DNA from: Magnolia sinica
Taxonomy: Eukaryota; Streptophyta; Magnoliopsida; Magnoliales; Magnoliaceae
Reading direction: 5' to 3'
NCBI RefSeq assembly: GCF_029962835.1
Contig: NC_080581.1
Location: forward strand, 23,636,001-23,700,000
DNA: 64,000 nt
Shown piece by piece: positions 1-9,699 of the stretch. The position numbers were made by a program, and so were the translations under genes. The notes under the pieces are model-generated. The model had not been told where the DNA came from. It ran no database searches and saw only the letters and a list, made by a program, of their open reading frames with translations. The stretch's first letter is position 1; every line of letters starts with the position of its first letter.

Positions 1-123
1 TTAGATGATTAGGGGCATATGATCATGTTCCATTATATTCGCCTACTTTAAATTGGTTATGTTAAACGTCAGATTAGAATAGCGAAAAGGCATGATTTAA
101 ACCATTCCTCAGGTTGGTCTACA

Positions 124-128
124 GGTTG
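124..128. repeat. Left target-site duplication, GGTTG
   Basis: GGTTG directly precedes the left LTR and is repeated exactly after the right LTR. Five bases is the usual size for Ty3/Gypsy integration. Removing the element and one copy restores a continuous pre-insertion site. Confidence 0.9.
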
Positions 129-2227
129 TGATGTTTTATTTAAACCAACCTGATTTAAATGATTTTAAACTCGCAAGTATACGAATCAGATGTAGATATG
201 GTACGTATTACGAGATCGTTCCCACGAGGACTGGTTGTCACAATTCAAAATTAAAGACTCTTCTTAACTAATCCAACAAATATTTGAGATAGTAATTGAG
301 TAAACTAAATAAAAATCAATGGAAAAATAACCAAGAGCAATAAGGAAAGTTCAATCAAAGAGAAGACTAGGACTTTCGAATCCACCCCTAATTATCATAA
401 ACCTTGTTTTACCTGTTGATTCACCCTAATCCAGATTGATATCAAAATAAATAAAGCGCACTCTATGTCCTTGGTCGGGCACACAGAATGTATAATTCCT
501 TAAAGCATATGGATCACATCTTTCCATCCATGGTCAGGCATGGAGAGATGTAGATTCCTGTTTCTTCCTCTATAGGAACCTGTTCATGGTCAGACACAAG
601 CACCTAGAATAGTAATCCAAACAACGTCCATAACTAGACTTTGGTTGAGCTCTTAGAATGGAGAAGTACAGAACTTCCAATTAAGCACACTAGAGAAAGA
701 AACACATCAATTAAATCAAAATGGAATCAACACATAACAAGGGTTATTCAAGTTAGGGGCTTCATCTCAGCCCTAGATAAGAACTTAGAAACTCATAGAT
801 TCAACTGGAAAGAAGGAAAGACAAGATTTATAAAAGACAACCTTCATTCTCTCCCTTCTTTCTTCTCTTTTTCCAAACTCTCTGCTGTTGAATCTCCCAG
901 CCACTCTCTCTCTCTGTTCTCAACTCCACGTCAAGCTAAAAACCAGCCTCTCTTCCCTCTTGCTTTCTCTCTTTTCCTTCTCCAAGCTTTCTTCTCTCCC
1001 AAAACGAGCTTCTTCCTTGTATATGTGCTGGAAGGACGGTGGAAACGCTGTCGCAGCAACAGCCGCGTGCGGACTCCCTTTCGCTGCCGAGTTCAGATGC
1101 AAAACCACACATCTTTCCTTGTTCAGTTACCATATAAACATCGTCCCTTAGGACGTTTTCAAGTTGTCTACATGATGGACGGCTTGGATTGATCATACGA
1201 GCCGTAGAGGTGGGCCACAACAGCTGCAAAAGTTGGACAGCGTCCGGCCTGCGAAAACAGGGCATGCGGATCCCGTCCGCTGTGATGCTGGTGGGACCCA
1301 TTCTCTAATTATTTTTGAAAATCCAGTCCGTCCATTGGATAGAGGACGAGATTTCTGTCAAGAACAAACAATTTTTACCTTCTTTTGATAAGGCCCATCC
1401 GTTATCTTTCTCTGCCGTTCAACCTGCTTTTGAGCAGTTAGATTTCCATAAACGCTCTCTTTTGAAATTCGGTCACCTACAGTTTGGCAATAGGGATACT
1501 GGAATTCTGGTGGACGGCTTGGATTGTTCGTTTGGGCAATGTATGGGGCCCACAACAGCAACCGATGATGGTGCTGTGCGAACGCTGTAACGGCAGTTGC
1601 CGTTTTCGCTGAAGACAGTCGGTCAAACCGGCTTTTACGAATTTGAATGGTCCGGTGCGGCGCGGCTACACATGTCCTCAATACACACGCTACACATGCG
1701 GGGTCCACTACGATGCTGTAGAGAAATCCAATCCATCCATCCTATTTCTCATCTTATTTAAACCATCTGGGTCAATTTTGAAGTATATCCAGATTGTAAA
1801 CGGGCCTAAAATTGGAGATTAATGGGCTGATCTGTCCGTTGGCCCACTTCTCGAGATATCCAATGGTTGAAATTTAATATGTACGGTTTATTTATGGCCT
1901 CCAGGCCATGTATGAAGTTTCGAGTCAATTGGATGGCGAAAACCATGTGATCTTGCATTCTGGACCATTTTCGGGCCTTTTTAACGTGAACGGCTTGATT
2001 TTCTCGGATCCCTGGCATGTAAATTCTTCAGTCTTAGTTCTCTGGAGTGCGTCCCTTGCTCTGGTGACTTCGGAGTGTCAAATCCATGCTTGTAGTACTC
2101 TTTTTCCATCAACGCTCTTGATTTCATCCTGTAACAAAAATATAATTAAAATATTCCATTAAGCATTATCATGTATGTAAAATCATGCACTAATTAGGGT
2201 CTGATATGCAATATTCGACCCTTATCA
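129..2227 (-). repeat. 3' LTR of the Athila/Tat-like element
   Basis: This 2099-bp LTR lies downstream of integrase. It carries the 57-bp segment (1553-1609) missing from the 5' LTR. On the plus strand, antisense to the element, a TATAAAAG at 829-836 is followed by about 180 bp of CT-rich sequence, as in many plant promoters and leaders; the right LTR has the same arrangement near 10399. Whether it drives transcription cannot be judged from sequence. Confidence 0.92.
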
Positions 2228-2236
2228 CAACCCCCA
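2228..2236 (-). promoter_or_regulatory. Polypurine tract next to the 3' LTR
   Basis: On the element's strand the bases just before the 3' LTR read TTGGGGGTTG, a G-rich tract where plus-strand synthesis would be primed. It overlaps the edge of a short palindrome (2237-2253). Confidence 0.65.
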
Positions 2237-2253
2237 ACTAGCATTTTGCTAGT
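2237..2253. repeat. Short palindrome beside the polypurine tract
   Basis: ACTAGC and GCTAGT form a perfect 6-bp inverted repeat around an ATTTT loop. The right arm can also pair with AGCAAAACATGC at 2257-2268, so two alternative hairpins are possible. It lies between the noncoding 3' region and the polypurine tract. Confidence 0.7.
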
Positions 2254-3549
2254 CCCAGCAAAACATGCGAAAAATAATTTTAGAAATAAAAGAAATTCAA
2301 AAATCTTCAACAACTTTGAACGTCGAGGCGCGAGAATCTTAAGATTCATGAATGTTGGGCAATACTTTCTGGAATCAAGCTCACGATAAACTTCATAATC
2401 AATTTCAAAATATTAATCCATTAATTAGAATATTCTAAACATTGAGTTCCATGAGTGTATAGTGTAATCTTGGCTTACTATCATTAAGAGATCCAATTGT
2501 CAATTTCATGATATCATTAGTAATTAACAACGGAATGCATGACAACTGAAACCAACACTTGCCTGATAGGTTAACTTTTCATTCTATCAACTTTTGATTT
2601 TTTTTATGAACAGTAACGCCAAGGAAGGGAATTAAATCCTCACCTATAGGGAGCAAACCTATGGTAAAGATTGTACACCTAACCCTTTTCTCATGTTAAC
2701 CATGGGGAATCAAATCTTCATCTATAGGGAGCAAACCTATGATGAAGATTATATGACTTACGCTTTTTCTCAATTCTTAGTTATAGACCGATGATAAAAA
2801 TTTTAGGCTGGTTCCTTTCATGCTTAGTGATTACCAAGTTAATCATTCAATGTTGAAACGGAACCTTAATATGCAACCGAGATGTGATATGTTAGATCAT
2901 GACTCAATCAATGTTTAAAAGTTCTAATTATGGGTTAACAATTTAAACTTAACTGTGAAATCTAACAGATGGCTGAATCCAAGAGTTATAAATTATCGAC
3001 ATTTTGTACCTTGCAATGTTAAAATCATCCTTATCCTTCACAATCACTTCAAATGCACAAGAAATTCCAGAAAAATTGAAAATTTTTCACAATTTGTGCT
3101 CAAGACCAAGAAAATACTGATGAGGTAACCTAATTGCCCACCCCCAACCTAAAATCTACATTATCCTCAATGTAAAAGAAATAAACATGCAATGCACATG
3201 GGACAATGAAAATAAAAGAGGAGTGATGGAAAGATATCAGTGTAAGAGCGGGTCAGTACAAGAGAGAAATCAACAAAAACAAAATAACAAAAATAACATC
3301 ACAAAAAGAAGATCCTACCTATACCACTTTCGCAGGTGTTCTCGATTGCATTTAGCGTATGCAACAAGCCTTTAAACCCCTAGGTTGCCCCTAGTGGACG
3401 AGTTGTAGTCTCGTGAGGGTTTGCAGAAATGCTACTCACAAACATTGAACTAACTAACTAGGAAAATGAAATGAAATGAAAAGATGGGTTGCCTCCCAGG
3501 AGCGCTAAGTTTAACGTCTTCAGCCAGAGAAGAATGGACCATGAACTAA
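2254..3549 (-). other. Noncoding region between integrase and 3' LTR
   Basis: About 1.3 kb without a credible ORF on either strand. It contains two near-identical short blocks (CTATAGGGAGCAAACCTATG near 2644 and 2725). Athila elements can carry an env-like ORF here; none is visible. Confidence 0.6.
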
Positions 3550-4689
3550 TCAATCTTGATAACATGGGTCCGCCAAATAAATTTCCTCCACATCTTTGTT
3601 CACCAAATCATCTAAATATGGTTTCAGCCGTTGACCATTTACTTTGAAGATATTCCCGTCTGTTAGATTTTGAATCTCAACTGCTACATGAGGAAATACT
3701 TTTACGACTCGATAAGGACCATACCACCGCGAACGTAGTTTTCCAAGAAAGAGGCGTAGCCTGGAATTGTACAATAATACTTTCTGGTTCGGTTCAAATG
3801 TCTTGTGAAGAATCGACTTGTCATGGAAGATTTTTGTCTGCTCTTTATAAATTTTTGCATTCTCATATGCCTCATTTCGAATTTCCTCTAACTCATTGAG
3901 TTGAAGTTTATGGTGTGATCCGGCCTTGTGCAAATCAAAATTAAAAGTTTTGATGGCCCAATAAGCATGATGTTCTAATTCCACAGGTAAGTGACAGGCT
4001 TTCCCAAATACAAGCCTGTACGGAGACATTCCAATCGGAGTTTTAAAAGCCGTACGATATGCCCAAAGAGCATCATTCAACCGCTGTGACCAATCCTTAC
4101 GATCAGGGCGAACCGTTTTCTCTAAAATTTGTTTAATCTCCCGATTTGACACCTCAACTTGACCACTTGTTTCTGGATGATATGGCATTGCAACTTTATG
4201 AGTGATGGAATATTTTTTCATTAAAGATTCAAACGGTTTGTTGTAAAAATGAGTACCCCCATCACTTATAATTGTTCGAGGAGTGCCAAAACGAGAAAAG
4301 ATATTTTCTTTTAAGAAATGGACCACAACTCTATGATCATTCGTTTTACATGGCACTGCTTCAATCCACTTTGAGACATAGTCGACGGCCACAAGGATAT
4401 ACATATAACCGAATGACGGGGGAAATGGGCCCATAAAGTCAATACCCCAAACATCAAATATTTCAACAATGAGAATATTGGTAAGTGGCATCATGTTCCT
4501 GTGGAAAATATTACCCGTACGTTGGCATCTATCACATGTTGAGCAAAAGGCATGGGTGTCGCGAAACAGTGTAGGCCAATAAAATCCACTTTGTAAGACT
4601 TTCGCAGCTGTTTTCTTTGAACCAAAATGACCACCACATGCATGATCATGACAAAAGGAGATTATACTATGAAACTCACTCTCAGGCAC
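3550..4689 (-). pseudogene. pol: Integrase (Athila/Tat-like)
   Basis: About 379 codons, ending at the natural end of the polyprotein. The HHCC zinc-binding region is visible ([11 protein letters not shown] ... CSTCDRCQ). The catalytic core has all three acidic residues: [15 protein letters not shown] and GQVEVSNRE, with the usual spacing. The C-terminal part ([34 protein letters not shown]) is the SH3-like DNA-binding domain of plant Ty3 elements. There is no chromodomain, which separates it from the Del elements elsewhere in the window. The domain is uninterrupted, so this part alone could still be made. Confidence 0.92.
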
Positions 4690-4791
4690 ACATCTCCTAA
4701 TAATCTGATCAGGATAAATTTTGAATAAGTATGGGTCATCCCAAAAGAAATGTTTAACCTCAGCAAGAAATTTGGATTTATCTTGTTTAGT

Positions 4792-5229
4792 CTAATGAGA
4801 AGGAAGTTGACCTGTAACAAGATAGTTTACAATGTCCGCATACCAAGGTAATTGAGAAATAGTTAGAAGTTGTTCATCAGGGAAAGACTCATTCATTGGC
4901 AAAGGATCCACTGTGGACTCTAAGACAAGTCTAGACAAATGGTCGGCTACCACATTTTCGGAACCCTTTTTATCCCGAATTTCAATATCGAATTCTTGTA
5001 GCAAGAGAATCCACCGAATCAATCGAGGTTTAGCGTCTTTTTTAGAGAGAAGATATTTCAATGCTGCATGATCTGTGAACACTATAACCTTTGACCCTAT
5101 GAGATACGACCTGAATTTGTCTAGAGCAAATACCACTGCCAACAATTCTTTTTCAGTGGTAGAGTAGTTGAGCTGTGCATCATTTAGAGTCATACTAGCA
5201 TAATAAATGACATGAGGCATTTTGTTCAA
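4792..5229 (-). pseudogene. pol: RNase H domain (Athila/Tat-like)
   Basis: Same frame again. It holds the RNase H motifs [20 protein letters not shown] (catalytic glutamate) and [11 protein letters not shown] (catalytic aspartate), then [11 protein letters not shown] at the end of the domain. It would remove the RNA strand during reverse transcription. The segment ends at TAG (4792-4794) in a position where tryptophan or glutamine would be expected between RNase H and integrase. The frame then stays open for another 34 codons into the integrase. Confidence 0.88.
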
Positions 5230-5232
5230 TCT

Positions 5233-5598
5233 TTATCCTAGGATGGCTCCAACAGCATAATCCGAAGCATCACATATAAGCTCAAAAGGTAAACTCCAAT
5301 TAGGTGGTTGGATGATTGGAGCAGAAGTCAGTAAATGCTTCAACTTGTCAAAAGCTTGCCGACACTCATCATTAAGGACAAAAGTAACATCTTTAGCTAG
5401 TAAATTGCATAAGGGTCGAGAAATTTTGCTAAAATCCTTAATGAATCTCCTGTAGAATCCCGCATGCCCTAAGAATGATATAATCTCCTTAACCGTTCTG
5501 GGTGGAGGAAGACTAGAAATTAAATCAATCTTGGCTTTATCAACTTCAATGCCTTTACTTGAAATAACATGCCCGAGTACAATCCCTTTTTGAACCAT
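5233..5598 (-). pseudogene. pol: Reverse transcriptase thumb and start of RNase H (Athila/Tat-like)
   Basis: Continues the polyprotein frame after the TAG at 5614. The thumb motifs GIVLGHVIS and FLGHAGFYRRFIKDFSKI are clear. The RNase H domain begins at LICDASDYAVGAILG, whose aspartate is the first catalytic residue. A TAA at 5233-5235 follows ILG, where relatives have glutamine (CAA to TAA). Confidence 0.88.
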
Positions 5599-5613
5599 AA
5601 AATAACACTTTTC

Positions 5614-6558
5614 CTAATTCAATACCAGGTTCGTTTTTTCACATCTTTCCAAGACAAGAGATAGATGATATAAACATTCATCATATGAAGATCCAAAAAT
5701 TGAAAAATCATCCATGAAAATCTCAAGGAAACGCTCAACCATGTCTGAAAAAATACTCATCATGCATCGTTGGAAGGTCGCAGGCGCATTACACAACCCA
5801 AATGGCATACGCCGATAGGCATATGTGCCAAAAGGACATGTAAATGTGGTTTTCTTTTGATCCTCGGGAGCAATGGGAATCTGATTATACCCGGAATAAC
5901 CATCCAGGAAACAATAATAGCTGTGCCCTGCCAATCTCTCAAGCATCTGGTCTATGAAAGGAAGAGGAAAGTGATCCTTCCTTGTGACCAGGTTCAGTTT
6001 ATGGTAATCAATACAAACTCGCCAACCCGTAATCATGCGAGTTGGCACTAACTCATCCTCATTCCTTTTCACCGTAATCCCAGACTTTTTGGGAACAACT
6101 TGAACTGGGCTGACCCATGTGCTATCTGAAATGGGGTAAATGATACCAACATCTAATAATTTTAGCACCTCAACCCGAACGACCTCTTTCATGTTAGGGT
6201 TAAGCCTCCTTTGCATTTCTCGTGATGTTTTTGCATTTTCTTCAAGATGAATACGATACATACACACCGTGGGACTTATTCCCTTTATGTCCGCTATTGT
6301 CCACCCAATAGCTGCCTTATGTTCTCTAAGAACATTAAGCAATTTACCCTCCTGTTCTTTATCAAGGTTAGCAGCTATGATGACAGGCAGGGTTTCAGAA
6401 GGTCCTAAAAATGCATACTTGAGAGTTTCAGGTAATTGTTTAAGGTCGACTTTGGGTGGTTTCTCAATAGATGGGACCAGTTTAGACTCAAATGATGGAA
6501 GAGGTTCCACTCTAGCTTTCCATTTTGTTGTATTCATTTCTAGATTAGAGTCAAGCAA
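5614..6558 (-). pseudogene. pol: Reverse transcriptase, fingers and palm (Athila/Tat-like)
   Basis: Ty3-type RNA-dependent DNA polymerase in the same frame as gag. The first catalytic aspartate is in FLDGYSGYNQ, the substrate-binding region is PFGLCNAPATFQ, and the double-aspartate motif is FMDDFS. All catalytic residues are present. The segment ends at TAG (5614-5616). The next codons, EKC, show that the stop replaces the tryptophan normally found in LN-W-EKC, a TGG to TAG change. The first codons overlap the end of the protease linker. Confidence 0.9.
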
Positions 6559-6570
6559 TGCATTGACTTC

Positions 6571-7674
6571 TTAGATGGAACTTTCTATGTCAAAATCTCT
6601 GCCAAAATGTGCTAAACAAGTCTCAAGAGCGTCTTCGGAAGTTTCAAGGAAAGAGTCATGCACTAGACTCCCAATCATGTTCACTTCAAATATATCATCC
6701 GAGTCTGACATTTGTTGTCCAGCATTGAAAACATTGAGTTTAATCTTCATGTTACCAAAAGATAGCTTCATAACTCCGTTCCTGCAATTTATGATTGCAT
6801 TGGATGTGGCCAAGAATGGACGTCCTAAGATAACCGGGATTTGACTTGTAGGATTCTGGACAGGCTGAGTATCTAGAACGATGAAATCCACTGGAAAATA
6901 AAACTTGTCAACCTGGATTAACACATCCTCAACAACACCACGGGGCACCTTGACAGATTTATCAGCTAGTTGGAGTGCTATTTTAGTTGGTTTCAGCTCA
7001 CCAAGTCCTAGCTGCTCATAGACTGAATATGGTAACAAATTAACACTGGCCCCTAAATCAAGCAACGCTTTCTGAACCTTATGCTCTCCTATGACACAAG
7101 AAATGGTAGGAGCTCCTGGATCCCTAAATTTAGAAGGGGTGTTGTGTTGAATCATGGAGCTGAGTTGCTCTGCAAGGAAGACCTTCTTATGAACATTCAT
7201 CTTACGCTTTTGAGTGCATAAATCTTTAAGAAACTTAGCGTAAGCAGGAACTTGCTTGATAGCATCAAGCAACGGAATGTTGATTTGCACTTGCTTAAAC
7301 ATGTTCAATATCTCATTAAAGTTGTTTCCTTTCTTAACCGGTGCCAGACGTTGAGGAAAAGGTGCTTTAGGCACATAAGATGGCACATGAGTGGTTCCTG
7401 GACAGTCAGAGTGTTGTTGGACTTTGGATACACTAGTATGTCTCTCCATTTCATTTTGATCTTCCGCATTGGACTTTGATTCTTCCCTAGGCATCTCTAC
7501 TTTGTTCTCGATCTGTTTACCGGACCTAAGGGTAATGATTGATTTTGCTTGCTCATGATATTGTTCTTGGTTTGAATTAGAGCCAATCTCATACTGTCCT
7601 TTTGGATTTACCACAGGTTGACTAGGGAACTTTCCCTTCTCTCTCTCACTCAATGTGACAGCAAGTTGACCCAA
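6571..7674 (-). pseudogene. pol: Linker and aspartic protease segment of pol (Athila/Tat-like)
   Basis: 367 codons in the same frame as gag, from the TAG at 7675 to a TAA at 6571-6573. Residues about 200-300 form a retropepsin: catalytic motif DLGAS near residue 206 (the DTG/DSG motif reads DLG, as usual in this group), and the second hallmark ILGRPFL near residue 282. It would cleave the polyprotein. The N-terminal part is the variable linker after the zinc knuckle. The codon after TAA continues straight into EVNALLDS, so the TAA is a point mutation inside the polyprotein and not its natural end. Confidence 0.86.
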
Positions 7675-9006
7675 CTATACTTCCAGCTTGGCAATGGATT
7701 GCGCATTTGCATGTAAACTCTGATGGTTAGCTAGTAAGGTATGTTGGGTGTCTTTTTGAAATTGAAGTGAACTCTGCATAAAAAGATTGAGTGTGTCCTC
7801 AAGAAATGGTTTCCTAGATTGTGGAGGCACTTGTTGATACTGTGAGAACTGCTGAGGTTGTTGACTACCAACTTGGGAGTAAGGTTGCATAGGAGGATTT
7901 CCAGATGGTCCTCCTTGTTGTGGTCCTTTTGCCCAAGAGAAATTTGGATGTCTAGCCCACCCTGTGTTGTAGGTGTCTGAGTAAGGATCATTCCCAGGTC
8001 TCCGAAAGGTGTTCATAGCATGTACTTGTTCAGGGAGAAATTCTGGAAATGCTGAACTAGATGGACAAGACGGCGTAGGATGGGCGGGACTAGAACATAT
8101 GGCACATGACTCGACTTGAGTTGTTTGTGGAGGTCCATTATTTAACATTAAAGCATCCACTTTCTTTGTCAGGCTATCAATTTTGGCATAAAGATCTGGC
8201 GTGACTCCTACCTCATATATACCATCTTTCTTCTGTGGTTGGGGACTCCTTTCACCTCTATTTGAGTAGTCCCATTGCTGGGAATTTTCACACAAGGTTT
8301 CAAAGAAATTCCACGCTTCAACATCACTTTTGGTCATGAATGACCCTCCACTGGTGGCGTCAACCATGCGACGGTTTTGGGGTGTCAGAACATCATAAAA
8401 GTATTGAACCTGTTCCCACTTTTCAAAACCATGGTGTGGACATTTAAGAAGTAAATCCTTCCATCTTTCCCAACATTCATGAAAGTGCTCACCCTCTTTT
8501 TGTGTGAAATTCGTAATTTCTCTACGGAGAGCATTAGTTTTGTGAACCGGGAAGAACTTGTTTAAGAACTTCTTAGACAGTTGGTCCCATGTAGTGATAG
8601 ATCCAACTCCTAGATAATTCAACCATGCTTTCGCCTTATCCTTCAAAGAAAAAGGAAAAAGGCGCAAACGGATCGAATCGTTTGAAAAGTTTTGGAACTT
8701 AAAGGTGGAGCAAATGTCTAAGAATTCTTTCACATGATGATATGGATCCTCCTTATCTGAACCATAAAAGGAGAGCAACAATTGTATGACCCCAGGTTTA
8801 AGTTCAAAGTGTGCTGCCGTGGTGGCAGGCAACACTATACATGAAGGCGCATTGAATTGGATAGGAGCTAAATAATCTCTAAGAGCTTTAGTTCCATTCT
8901 CTTCTGCCATTTCAAATACGATGTTTCTAAATCTTCTACGAAAGGTTCTTTCTATTTTAGGATCGAAAGGTGCTAGTTCTATGTTCAGAGATCTACGTCC
9001 TAGCAT
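7675..9006 (-). pseudogene. gag: Gag polyprotein of the Athila/Tat-like element
   Basis: An open frame of 443 residues encodes the capsid/nucleocapsid protein that forms the cytoplasmic virus-like particle. Residues about 75-250 match the plant retrotransposon Gag domain, with landmarks such as DKAKAWLNYL, the WDQL...FPVHKT segment and ECWERWKDLL. A zinc knuckle of the form CX2CX4HX4C (CAICSSPAHPTPSC) sits near residues 300-313, then a Q/P-rich tail. The frame closes with a TAG at 7675-7677, and the next codons continue in the same frame into the protease part. Relatives usually read through here, and the expected codon is CAG (LEV-Q-LGQL), so the stop is probably a C to T mutation and the gag-pol frame is broken. 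Confidence 0.88.
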
Positions 9007-9675
9007 AAACTATGTTATCAATATAAGAAAGAAAACTAAACTAAGATGCAACCTAAGATGAATAAAACTAAAAATAAAAGTTATGAATTCCTAAAAATAA
9101 GAGAAAGCTATGTAAACGAGAATTGGAAGGAAGAACCCGGAAAAGGAGATGATGAATGTCTGAAGATTTGAGAGCTCCTCCTTTTGAAGACAATCTTATT
9201 TAGCAGCTTCCTTCCTCAATTCCTGTAGACATAGCAAAAAATAAATTGAATTTCCTAAAATAATGCTAGGAAAATCCTAAGCAACGGTTAATTTCTAAAA
9301 AAGAAAGTTTCTAATCTTAGAAATAAAAGCTAAGTTAGTTTCTAAAAAGGGAAAAAATTTCTAAAACTAGAAAATAGAAAGTTACTTGAAAGAAGAATCA
9401 AAATCTAAAATTAGAAAATAAGAAATTTCTAAAAAAGAAAGCCTAGAAATAGAAAATTTCTAAAAATAAAAATAAAACCCTAATTCTAAAAATAGAAATT
9501 AGAAAAAGTAGAGAATTTAGAAAGAGATTACCAAATTAGCAGTTTATGTCAGGACCCTACAAAACAGGAAATAGGTTAGTTTCTAAAAAAAATAATAATT
9601 TAGCTTAAGTTAGTAAAAACCTATGACTATGAATTATGATAAGAGAGAATCCTAAATCCAATTGGACCGAAACAA
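9007..9675 (-). other. Untranslated leader between primer site and gag
   Basis: About 670 bp, very A-rich on the plus strand, with many short repeats of the type TTTCTAAAAATAG. No ORF of note. It has the position of the leader that carries packaging signals in LTR retrotransposons. Confidence 0.7.
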
Positions 9676-9693
9676 TTCCCGGCAACGACGCCA
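9676..9693 (-). promoter_or_regulatory. Primer-binding site, tRNA-Asp type
   Basis: On the element's strand, six bases after the 5' LTR, the sequence reads TGGCGTCGTTGCCGGGAA. It is complementary to the 3' end of plant tRNA-Asp (recalled ending CCCCGGCAACGGCGCCA) with one mismatch, C to T at the sixth base. This primer is typical of Athila-type elements. The mismatch is again a C to T transition. Confidence 0.82.
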
Positions 9694-9699
9694 AAAACT

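Noticed and set aside
641-1192. 183-codon ORF, repeated almost identically at 10211-10762
   Set aside because: It lies in the two LTRs of the Athila-like element, on the strand opposite to its genes, and is duplicated only because the LTRs are. Composition follows the CT-rich sequence.
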